From NCBI GenBank assembly GCA_937935995.1, contig CALGXF010000078.1, positions 1 through 46,146 on the forward strand: a stretch of 46,146 nt of DNA, written 5' to 3'. The stretch's first letter is position 1; each line of letters begins with the position of its first letter. Shown piece after piece: positions 17,299-25,060 of this stretch. Below the pieces are notes generated by a model. It was not told where the DNA came from, ran no database searches, and was given only the letters and a program-made list of their open reading frames with translations. This stretch comes from an uncultured Alphaproteobacteria bacterium (lineage in GTDB: Bacteria > Pseudomonadota > Alphaproteobacteria > CAAHEQ01 > UBA3637). The position numbers were made by a program, and so were the translations under genes.

Positions 17299-17883
17299 AT
17301 GCACACTCTTTCCCCTGAAATACAACCCCATCAAAAAGAATCTGCTGTATCGTTGTCTGTTGATACACCCCAAACGAAGGATAGAACTATTCCAAAAATT
17401 TTAATATTTCTGATTTGTTATCTATCTGCATACATTTTTCAATTCTATCTTTTTCCATTTTTTAATGGAAGCGATGCGCTTTTAAATCTAATTGCTTATT
17501 TTTTGGCCGGTACAATAGCATGTATTTGGATGTCGATTGCATTCATTTTCAAAAAAAGAAAAAAGGCACCTCTAGAAAAAAGCTCTGTTGGCACCATTCC
17601 ATCCATAAAATGGCTGCTGACTTCTTATATAGGAACACTTGCTTTTTGGTTTCTATTCCTGAAAATCTCTGAGATTTGCTGTCAAGAGATGGGTTGCGGA
17701 ATTCCGATGGCAACTATTCTCTTTACTCTTCTTCCGCTCATGGCAGAAACTTGGCTTCTAACGGCATGCATTTATTCTTTATTCGAAAGAAAAATCACAC
17801 GACCTTTATTACTGGCTTTAGGTACTTTTCTGGGTTTTTATACAATCATAGAAACTCTCGATCTAATACTAGATCTAATGTAG
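17299..17883 (+). CDS. Unknown membrane protein, divergent tandem copy 4
   Basis: 194 aa. It has a longer charged N-terminal tail (MHTLSPEIQPHQKES) and then four or five hydrophobic segments. The C-terminal block SLFERKITRPLLLALGTFLGF corresponds to LWKRKITKSFTIVLGIVTGYL of copies 2 and 3, so I read it as a distant member of the same family. AAAAAGGAG precedes the ATG. A terminator hairpin follows at 17894-17917. Confidence 0.75.
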   Translation: MHTLSPEIQPHQKESAVSLSVDTPQTKDRTIPKILIFLICYLSAYIFQFYLFPFFNGSDALLNLIAYFLAGTIACIWMSIAFIFKKRKKAPLEKSSVGTIPSIKWLLTSYIGTLAFWFLFLKISEICCQEMGCGIPMATILFTLLPLMAETWLLTACIYSLFERKITRPLLLALGTFLGFYTIIETLDLILDLM

Positions 17884-17893
17884 CTTTAATCAA

Positions 17894-17917
17894 AAAGGAG
17901 AGGTTTCCCTCTCCTTT
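17894..17917. terminator. Bidirectional terminator between the membrane-protein array and serS
   Basis: A perfect 10-bp stem (AAAGGAGAGG with CCTCTCCTTT, 4-nt loop) sits between two convergent genes and is flanked by T/A-rich DNA on both sides. Confidence 0.75.
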
Positions 17918-17925
17918 ACTTTTCG

Positions 17926-19212
17926 TTAAAACCGCTTTTCGGCCGCAGTAATCACTTCCATACCGCCCATATACGGCCTTAATACTTCCGGCACAACGAT
18001 TGTCCCGTCTTTTTGCTGATAATTTTCCATCACCGCAATCAACGTCCGCCCGACAGCCAGCCCGGAACCATTTAATGTATGAACATACTCGGTTCCTTTT
18101 TGCCCTTTCGGCCGGAAACGCGCGTTCATCCGACGTGCTTGGAACGGCCCGCAGTTCGAACAGCTGGAAATTTCCCGATACCGATCTTGCCCCGGCAGCC
18201 AAACTTCCAAATCATATGTCTGCATCGAACAAAAACCCATATCTCCCGTAGATAAGCAAACAACACGATACGGCAGCCCTAATTTTTGCAAAATTCCTTC
18301 AGCACATCCGGTCATCCGTTCCAATTCATTAAAGGATTCTTCCGGTTTCACAATGCTGACCAATTCATCTTTATAAAATTGATGTTGACGAATCATCCCG
18401 CGCGTGTCACGACCGGCAGACCCGGCTTCAGACCGGAAACACGGTGTTAACGCCGTAATACGTATCGGCAATTGTTCTTCTTCCAAAATCTTACCGGCCA
18501 CCGAGTTTGTCAACGACACTTCCGCTGTCGGAATTAAATAATAACCGTTTGTGGTTTTAAATAAATCCTCTTCAAATTTCGGCAAATTCCCTGTTCCGAA
18601 AGCTGCGTTATCTTTCACCAACAAAGGAACTTCCATTTCCGTGTAGCCGTTTTGCGTCGTATGCGTGTCAATCATGAATTGACCGATAGCCCGTTCAAGC
18701 CGCGCCAAAGCACCTTTTAAAATCGTAAAACGCGCGCCCGACATGACCGCCGCCTGATCCGAATCCATCAGCCCCAGTTTTTCGCCGATTTCAAAATGTT
18801 CCAACGGTTTAAAGTCAAATGTCCGCGGCGTTCCGACACGACGCACTTCTTCATTAGCCGTTTCATCCGGCCCGTCCGGACACCGATCCGACGGAATATT
18901 CGGCAAAGACGATAAAATTTTATTGATATTATCGCCCATAACGCGGACTTTTTCTTCTTTTTCAGCCATTTCAGCTTTAATTTGCGCAACTTCTTTCATA
19001 ATCGGTTCCACATCGCCGCCAGCTTTTTTCACAGCCCCGATACTGGCAGACAATTCATTGCGCTTTGCTTGCATTTCTTGCAGGGAAGTTTGCATAGAGC
19101 GATATTCTTTATCTAATTCCAAAACACTGGTAGAAATCGGTTCCAGTCCACGTCTGGTCAACGCTCTATCAAATAAGTCGGGATTTTCCCGTATCCATTT
19201 TATATCATACAT
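17926..19212 (-). CDS. serS: Seryl-tRNA synthetase
   Basis: 428 aa. It charges tRNA-Ser. There is an N-terminal coiled-coil arm (about residues 30-110, KEYRSMQTSLQEMQAKRNEL). The class II catalytic core carries TAEVSLTN, PCFRSEAGSAGRDTRGMIRQHQF (motif 2) and a C-terminal NGSGLAVGRTLIAVMENYQ (motif 3). Its start overlaps the tatC stop, consistent with a tatABC-serS operon. Confidence 0.97.
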   Translation of the reverse strand: MYDIKWIRENPDLFDRALTRRGLEPISTSVLELDKEYRSMQTSLQEMQAKRNELSASIGAVKKAGGDVEPIMKEVAQIKAEMAEKEEKVRVMGDNINKILSSLPNIPSDRCPDGPDETANEEVRRVGTPRTFDFKPLEHFEIGEKLGLMDSDQAAVMSGARFTILKGALARLERAIGQFMIDTHTTQNGYTEMEVPLLVKDNAAFGTGNLPKFEEDLFKTTNGYYLIPTAEVSLTNSVAGKILEEEQLPIRITALTPCFRSEAGSAGRDTRGMIRQHQFYKDELVSIVKPEESFNELERMTGCAEGILQKLGLPYRVVCLSTGDMGFCSMQTYDLEVWLPGQDRYREISSCSNCGPFQARRMNARFRPKGQKGTEYVHTLNGSGLAVGRTLIAVMENYQQKDGTIVVPEVLRPYMGGMEVITAAEKRF

Positions 19213-19964
19213 AATTTTTCCCTTCGTTTTAACAAAAATATGCTTAATTCATACAACAAAAGCAACGGAACAGCCAATGCAACCTGACTGATGACATCGG
19301 GAGGTGTCAACACAGCCGCCACAATGAAAATCACAACAATCATCATTCGCCTGTGCGTTATCAGCGTTTGACTGGTAATCATTCCTGCTTTGCCGAGCAA
19401 TAATAACACAAGAGGCATTTCAAATGCAAGCCCAAATCCCGCTAAAAGGTGCAAAGTTAATGAAATATATTCAGACACTTTTGCTTCCAGCTGAATCGGC
19501 AACAACGTATCCATTGTCTGGTACTCCAGAAAAAAGACATAAGACAACGGCAAAACAATGAAGTAGGCAAACGCGCACCCGATTAAAAATAAAACAGGCG
19601 CTCCCAGCACAAACCCCAATAAAGCTCGCCGTTCATGTGGAAAAAGCGCAGGAACAATAAATCGATACAGTTGATAACCGATTATCGGCAGGCTCAAAAT
19701 AAATCCCGATAACAAGCTGACTTTAAACGATATAACAAACCCTTCGGCAACGCCGGTATAAATCAACCGATTGGTTGCCGTCGTCTGTTGCATCGCCACA
19801 AATAACGGGTGAATGAAAAAATTCATCAACGAAATTCGGAAGAAATACGCACCGAAAGACAAAACAGCCACAGCCGCCGCACAAATCACCAGCCGTTTAC
19901 GCAATTCCATAAAATGAGACCATAAAGGGGCTTCTTCATCGTGAACTTTTTTCTTACCGCTCAT
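19200..19964 (-). CDS. tatC: Twin-arginine translocase subunit TatC
   Basis: 254 aa, six transmembrane segments. TatC is the receptor for twin-arginine signal peptides. It has the family start PLWSHFMELRKRL, then SFKVSLLSGFILSLPIIGYQLYRFIVPAL and, later, AFEMPLVLLLLGKAG. The start at 19964 (MSGKKK) is preferred because AAGAGG lies a few bases upstream. An ATG at 19967 and another at 19988 are also in frame. It overlaps the tatB end. Confidence 0.95.
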   Translation of the reverse strand: MSGKKKVHDEEAPLWSHFMELRKRLVICAAAVAVLSFGAYFFRISLMNFFIHPLFVAMQQTTATNRLIYTGVAEGFVISFKVSLLSGFILSLPIIGYQLYRFIVPALFPHERRALLGFVLGAPVLFLIGCAFAYFIVLPLSYVFFLEYQTMDTLLPIQLEAKVSEYISLTLHLLAGFGLAFEMPLVLLLLGKAGMITSQTLITHRRMMIVVIFIVAAVLTPPDVISQVALAVPLLLLYELSIFLLKRREKLCMI

Positions 19965-20139
19965 CATCGGCCTCTTTAATCGCTTCATTCAGTTCTTTTT
20001 TGAATTGTTGCCACATGCGGGAAGAACGACCGATGACACGACCGGCCGTTTTTAAAAAAGGACGCACTTGATCTGGCCCCATAACCAACAGAGCCACACC
20101 CGCTATCACAAGAAATTCCCAACCGCTGACACCAAACAC
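19954..20139 (-). CDS. tatB: Sec-independent translocase subunit TatB (short)
   Basis: 61 aa. It has an N-terminal membrane helix with the Tat motif (FGVSGWEFLVIAGVALLVMGPDQVRPFLKTAG), then a short amphipathic helix. TatB proteins usually have 100 residues or more, so the cytoplasmic tail is strongly reduced. Its place between tatA and tatC supports TatB rather than a second TatA. Confidence 0.88.
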   Translation of the reverse strand: MFGVSGWEFLVIAGVALLVMGPDQVRPFLKTAGRVIGRSSRMWQQFKKELNEAIKEADDER

Positions 20140-20146
20140 GAAAGGC

Positions 20147-20593
20147 CTATTTCACGGTTTTAGCCGTTGTTTTTTTCGCCGAAGATTTGGTTGTCGTTTT
20201 TTTCGTTGAAGCTGCTTTTGAAGCTGTCGCTTTTCGGGTTGTCGTTTTCTTCACAGCCGTCTTTTTCGTTGCCGGTTTAGCCGTTGCTTTCTTCACAGGC
20301 GTTTTGGCGACCGCTTTTTTAGCAACCGGTTTAGCCGCCGTTTTTTTCACAACCGCTTTTTTCACCGGTTCTTTCTTTTCTGCCGCCAAAGCCGCCGCCG
20401 GTTCTTCTTTCTTTTCATAAACCGAAACCGTTTTTAAGGCAGATTCCAATTCTTCTTCGTCGCCTTCTTTCAAACCTTTTTTAAAAGAATTTACCGAAGA
20501 CCCCAATGCTCTGGCCAATTTCGGAACTTGAGAGCCGCCGAACAAAACCAAAACAACCAATAAAATTAATAAACCTTCCGTTGAACCAATCAT
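20147..20593 (-). CDS. tatA: TatA with long histone H1-like Lys/Ala/Thr tail
   Basis: 148 aa. Residues 1-45 are a normal TatA: membrane helix GLLILLVVLVLFGGSQVPKLARALG and an amphipathic helix. From about residue 70 to the end the protein is almost entirely Lys, Ala, Thr, Pro and Val in repeats such as VKKTAAKPVAKKAV, like the tails of bacterial H1-like proteins. Typical TatA has 60-90 residues. The start at 20593 is favoured over 20596 by the distance to AAAGGAG. Confidence 0.9.
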   Translation of the reverse strand: MIGSTEGLLILLVVLVLFGGSQVPKLARALGSSVNSFKKGLKEGDEEELESALKTVSVYEKKEEPAAALAAEKKEPVKKAVVKKTAAKPVAKKAVAKTPVKKATAKPATKKTAVKKTTTRKATASKAASTKKTTTKSSAKKTTAKTVK

Positions 20594-20604
20594 CATCTTC
20601 TCCT

Positions 20605-21279
20605 TTATAATATGAAGTTAAATAAATACACAAACTGTTTCATCATCCACGACATATACGTACTGATTACATCCAGATTATAACCAAAAGCATCTCCCAG
20701 CAAGGGAAATCCGATTAAAATCATGATTAAAAGCAAAAAACCGTACTTTTCCGTTTTAGAATAGGTAACGGCCCACTTCATCGGCAACAAAGACGTCACA
20801 ATCCGTCCGCCATCCAACGGCAACAACGGAAACAGGTTAAACGCGCACAAAGACAAGTTAATTAAAATACCATATTGGCAAAGCGCCGCTAACCACGTCA
20901 TTTCAGGCGTCGGCGCAGAATAAGTCAGAACACTTTTAAAAGCAATCGCAAATAACACCGCCAAAATCAAATTCATGCCCGGCCCGGCGGCAGCAACCAA
21001 TCCCATGTCTTTTTTCGGATGATGCAACGCTGCAAAATTCACAGGCACCGGTTTCGCCCAACCAAACATAAAACCGGCATTCGATACAAACAAGATTCCC
21101 GGAACCAATAAACTGCCCACAGGATCAACATGCGCAATCGGATTTAAAGTCAACCGCCCGGCTCGTTTGGCCGTTGTATCTCCCAACATCAAAGCCATCC
21201 ATCCGTGCGCCATTTCGTGCAAGATAATTGATAAAAACAGCGGCAAAACAAAAGCCAGTAAATCCATCGGATTATCCAT
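20605..21279 (-). CDS. Site-2 protease family (M50) membrane peptidase
   Basis: 224 aa with several transmembrane helices. It has the metal-binding HEMAHGW (HExxH) in the first helix and LPLDGGRIV near residue 150, the third ligand. It resembles the short YwhC-like M50 proteases without a PDZ domain, and the substrate is unknown. It overlaps the nagZ end, and sits between nagZ and tatA where many alphaproteobacteria have scpA and scpB. Confidence 0.9.
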   Translation of the reverse strand: MDNPMDLLAFVLPLFLSIILHEMAHGWMALMLGDTTAKRAGRLTLNPIAHVDPVGSLLVPGILFVSNAGFMFGWAKPVPVNFAALHHPKKDMGLVAAAGPGMNLILAVLFAIAFKSVLTYSAPTPEMTWLAALCQYGILINLSLCAFNLFPLLPLDGGRIVTSLLPMKWAVTYSKTEKYGFLLLIMILIGFPLLGDAFGYNLDVISTYMSWMMKQFVYLFNFIL

Positions 21280-22228
21280 TTTTCAAACTTTCCGCTTTAA
21301 CGTATCGAGCCAAAGACTTATCCGATAACGGCGGCATCACGGCCGCAACAGCCTGCATTTCATCCAAGCATCCGTTACAATGCAAAACGGCATCACAGCC
21401 GGCTTTTAAACAATCTAATGCCAATTCTTCCGGCCGCCCCTTTAAAGCGCCCATGGAAATATCATCACATACCAAGAACCCTTGAAAACCGATATCCCGA
21501 CGGACAAAGTCCAGAACTTTGCGCGATAAAGTCGCCGGTTTTTGTTCATCCAAAGCCATATACAGCACATGCGCCGTCATGCCCCACACATGTTTATGGG
21601 CGCGGCGAAAGGGGGTAAAATCCGTTTCCAAAGCTTTTAAATCCGCCGAGACAACGGGCAAATCCGCATGCGGATCACATGTTGCTTTGCCATACCCCGG
21701 TATATGTTTAATCACCGGCATCAACCCTTTATCCAACATGGTTTCCACCGCTTGATTTCCCAAAAGAGAAACAATATCCGGACAATCACTGAACAATCGT
21801 TTGCCCAAAACCGAATGAACTTCAGGCGTTGCAACATCCAAACACGGCCAACAATCAACGTTAATACCGACAGTTAACAACATCTGTGCTAATTTTTCGG
21901 CGTGTTTAGTCACGGCTTTCAAAGCCTCTGCCGGTGTTTTTTCCGTATACCAATCACCGTAGGTGCGCGCAAACGGAAGCCCTTCCCAATACGGCGGCCA
22001 TAAACGTTGTACTCGCCCGCCTTCCTGATCCACCAAAATCGGTGCATTGCTTCGCCCGACGGTTGCCCGCAAATCCGATGTCAATGCCTGTAATTGAGCA
22101 GGATCCTTGACATTGCGGTCAAACAAAATAAACCCGAGCGGATTAACACGTTCGAAAAATGCCCGTTCTTCATCCGTCAAGCTTAATCCGGAAAGGCCGA
22201 AAATAACCGATGCAATGGGTTTTTCCAT
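21272..22228 (-). CDS. nagZ: Beta-N-acetylhexosaminidase NagZ (GH3)
   Basis: 318 aa. It removes N-acetylglucosamine from anhydromuropeptides in cell-wall recycling. Visible motifs are VDQEGGRVQRL, KHIPGYGKATCDPH (family KHFPGHGxxxxDSH, with Ile and Tyr substitutions) and CDDISMGAL, which holds the nucleophile Asp. The length is typical. It belongs to the argS-SPOR-nagZ block. Confidence 0.95.
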   Translation of the reverse strand: MEKPIASVIFGLSGLSLTDEERAFFERVNPLGFILFDRNVKDPAQLQALTSDLRATVGRSNAPILVDQEGGRVQRLWPPYWEGLPFARTYGDWYTEKTPAEALKAVTKHAEKLAQMLLTVGINVDCWPCLDVATPEVHSVLGKRLFSDCPDIVSLLGNQAVETMLDKGLMPVIKHIPGYGKATCDPHADLPVVSADLKALETDFTPFRRAHKHVWGMTAHVLYMALDEQKPATLSRKVLDFVRRDIGFQGFLVCDDISMGALKGRPEELALDCLKAGCDAVLHCNGCLDEMQAVAAVMPPLSDKSLARYVKAESLKNG

Positions 22229-22237
22229 TGTTTTTCC

Positions 22238-23203
22238 TTATTTTGTCAACGTGCAGTCTTGTTTTCTGGCTTTTAATTTATCGCACAAAGATTTAGCTTC
22301 ATCGCGCGTTTTAAAAGCCCCGACCCGCAACCGATAGAACGTGCCTTTTCCCTTGATTTCGGCAGCAACCACATCATGCGGTAAACCGGACAACAAAGCC
22401 GAATGCGCTTTTAAAATTTTCGGCCATGCTTTTTCGGCACCGGATTTGGACGGCAACGAAATCAGCTGAACATGCCATGTTGAACCAGCAGGCATTGCCG
22501 TTGACGCTTTTGCCGCCGTCGGTTGAGCGGCAGGCTTTGCTTTGGGTGCTGCTTGAGCTTCAACAGCAGCCGGTTTTGGTGCCGGAACTGGCGCCGCCGC
22601 CTCTATCTTCATTGCTTTTTGACGCGTTGAAATCACTTCCAACTCCATTTGTTCCGGTGTCTCGGGAACAAAGGCAGGCGCGCCCAAAATTTGACCTTCC
22701 CGCGTTGCGACGGGAACCGGTTCAACCGGCTTTTGAACGACGGGTTCAACCGGCGCTTCCGCTTCGGGGAACAACCGTTCAACATGCGTATCCATATCAT
22801 CGGTTCGCATCCGTTTATAAACCATTTTGTCTTGATCCGGTATCCGCATACCGCCCGGTTCCGCCGGACGTTCTTTGTACGGTTCATCATTTCCGGTAAT
22901 CACCGCCGGCGTTTCATCTGCGTCATCGGCATTCCCCCAAAACAAAGCACTGACTAAAACAGCCAGCAAAACGCCGACCAAAATACCGATACCGATGGCA
23001 TGAAACCGAATAGAAGAAAAAGTTTTATCAACTTCTTCCGTCGTCGGAACCGTCGTTGTAATGCGTTCTTTGTATTCTGCCCTGAAATCATACGGCGTTT
23101 CAAGCGAATCGTCCTCTTCGGGTTCGTCTTCTTCCGCCGCATCGTTTTTCAAAGCAACGAAATCGTCTTTTGTTTCTTTTTCTTCATCTTCAAATGGATT
23201 CAT
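22238..23203 (-). CDS. SPOR-domain membrane protein
   Basis: 321 aa. A cytoplasmic acidic N-terminus (EDEEKETKDDF) is followed by one transmembrane helix at about residues 70-90 (IGIGILVGVLLAVLVSALFWG), a long Pro/Ala/Val-rich periplasmic linker, and a C-terminal SPOR domain (WHVQLISLPSKSGAEKAW to the end). SPOR domains bind denuded peptidoglycan at the division septum. It lies between argS and nagZ, its usual alphaproteobacterial position. Confidence 0.92.
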   Translation of the reverse strand: MNPFEDEEKETKDDFVALKNDAAEEDEPEEDDSLETPYDFRAEYKERITTTVPTTEEVDKTFSSIRFHAIGIGILVGVLLAVLVSALFWGNADDADETPAVITGNDEPYKERPAEPGGMRIPDQDKMVYKRMRTDDMDTHVERLFPEAEAPVEPVVQKPVEPVPVATREGQILGAPAFVPETPEQMELEVISTRQKAMKIEAAAPVPAPKPAAVEAQAAPKAKPAAQPTAAKASTAMPAGSTWHVQLISLPSKSGAEKAWPKILKAHSALLSGLPHDVVAAEIKGKGTFYRLRVGAFKTRDEAKSLCDKLKARKQDCTLTK

Positions 23204-23204
23204 G

Positions 23205-24953
23205 TTACATCTCCTTTACTGGAACGACACCAAAAATTTTTAATCCCGAACCGATGACGTTGGTTACGGCCATAATCAAAGCCAACCGTGCTTTTGACAG
23301 TTCCTTGTTCTTTTCATCCAAGAAACGCATTTGGACATCATCGCGTCCTTTATTCCACAACGCATGAAAAGCCGAAGCCAATTCATACAAATAATAAGCT
23401 ATTCTGTGCGGTTCGTTTGCTTCGGCCGCCTGCTCCACCTGACGCGGGAAAGCCGCCAATGTCCGAATAAGAGCCAGCTCTGCTTCATCTTGAAGCAAAG
23501 ACATATCCGCCGATACCAAATCCGTTAAAATATCCGCTCCGAACATCTGCTCGGCGTGGCGGAAAACAGAGTGCGCCCGCGCATGTGCATATTGCACGTA
23601 AAAAACCGGATTGTCTTTGGATTGTTCTTTCACCTTTACCAAATCAAAATCCAACTGGCTGTCGTTTTTGCGCGTCAGCATGAAAAAACGCACCACATCT
23701 TTTTCAATTTGATTTAATAAATCCGCAAATGTGACGAAAGTTCCCGCACGTTTGGACATTTTAAGCGGCTGACCGTTTTCGGAAAAGCTCACCATCTGAA
23801 CCAACTTGATGTCCAAATCAGCCTCCCCGTTCGTTACCGCTTTGACAGCCGACTTCAATCGAGTCACATAACCTGCATGATCGGCGCCCAACACCATAAT
23901 CAGCTTTTTAAACCCGCGTTGATATTTATCATATTGATAGGCAATATCCGGTGTAAAATACGTATAAGTCCCGTCCGACCGTTTCAAAGGACGATCCGTT
24001 TCATCCCCGAAAGCCGTTGACTTGAAAATCGTCATTTCCTGCGGCTCCCAATCTTCGGGCGCTTTAGCACTTTTCGGTTTTTCCAAAACACCCCGATAAA
24101 TCAAGCCGCGATCTTCCAACACCTTCAAAGCGCGTTCTATTCCGCCGCTTTCCCCAATGGCGCGTTCAGACGCAAAAACATCAAAATGAATGTCCGCTTT
24201 ATCCAAATCCGCCCGGATTAAGTCCATCATTTTTTGAACCGCCGTATCCCGAAAGTATGTATGACACGCTTCTTCTTGAACAGACATCCATTTATCACCG
24301 TCTTTTTGTGCAATAAACTGCCCAACCGGTTTCAAATAATCACCGGGATAGTACCCTTCGGGAATTTCTCCGATATCTTCTCCCATCGCTTCACGATAAC
24401 GTAAATACGCTGAACGCGCCAATTTATCCACCTGCGCCCCACGGTCATTCATGTAATATTCACGTGTGACATCATACCCGGCTTTTGTCAACAATCCGGC
24501 CAACGCATCCCCAAACACAGCACCGCGAACATGCCCTACGTGCATCGGACCTGTCGGATTAACAGAGACAAATTCAACATTAACCTTCTCACCGCACCCC
24601 ATGTCCGAATCGCCATAATGTTCTTTTTCCGTTAAAATGGTTTTTAATTGATCGTACCAAAACGCATCGGACAGTTTCAAATTGATAAACCCGGGACCAG
24701 CCACATCAACCCGTTCAATCGCCGGCAATTTTTCAAGCTCTGCCGTCAGCAAATCCGCAAAATCGCGCGGTTTCATTCCGACTTGTCCGGCCAAAACCAT
24801 TGCTGCATTTGTCGCCGCATCGCCATGTGCAGCATCCCGCGGCGGTTCAACCGTTACACGCGTCGTATCAGGCAGCTTATTCAGCTTTCCCGATTGCACC
24901 AACACGTTGACAGCATTTAAAACTTCTGTTCTCAAAAGCGTAAAGATATTCAT
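23205..24953 (-). CDS. argS: Arginyl-tRNA synthetase
   Basis: 582 aa, normal length. It charges tRNA-Arg. It has the N-terminal Add-1 domain, the class I HIGH motif as MHVGHVRGAVFGDAL (about residues 133-147), KMSKRAGTF as the KMSKS motif, and the C-terminal DALR anticodon-binding domain (YYLYELASAFHALWN). It starts the minus-strand block argS-SPOR-nagZ-M50-tatABC-serS. Confidence 0.97.
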   Translation of the reverse strand: MNIFTLLRTEVLNAVNVLVQSGKLNKLPDTTRVTVEPPRDAAHGDAATNAAMVLAGQVGMKPRDFADLLTAELEKLPAIERVDVAGPGFINLKLSDAFWYDQLKTILTEKEHYGDSDMGCGEKVNVEFVSVNPTGPMHVGHVRGAVFGDALAGLLTKAGYDVTREYYMNDRGAQVDKLARSAYLRYREAMGEDIGEIPEGYYPGDYLKPVGQFIAQKDGDKWMSVQEEACHTYFRDTAVQKMMDLIRADLDKADIHFDVFASERAIGESGGIERALKVLEDRGLIYRGVLEKPKSAKAPEDWEPQEMTIFKSTAFGDETDRPLKRSDGTYTYFTPDIAYQYDKYQRGFKKLIMVLGADHAGYVTRLKSAVKAVTNGEADLDIKLVQMVSFSENGQPLKMSKRAGTFVTFADLLNQIEKDVVRFFMLTRKNDSQLDFDLVKVKEQSKDNPVFYVQYAHARAHSVFRHAEQMFGADILTDLVSADMSLLQDEAELALIRTLAAFPRQVEQAAEANEPHRIAYYLYELASAFHALWNKGRDDVQMRFLDEKNKELSKARLALIMAVTNVIGSGLKIFGVVPVKEM

Positions 24954-25060
24954 ATTCAGGCCTTTCGTTTGTCTTTTTTCAAACTAGCCTGTTTTCTTTG
25001 AAAACGCAACAAATTTTTAAAAAAAGCACGTCTATGCGAAAGGAAAACAAAAAAGCAGCC

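Noticed and set aside
20187..20420. Open frame on the plus strand rich in Val/Phe/Ala opposite tatA
   Set aside because: It is the antisense of the Lys/Ala/Thr repeat tail; low-complexity DNA keeps the other strand open. No ribosome binding site.
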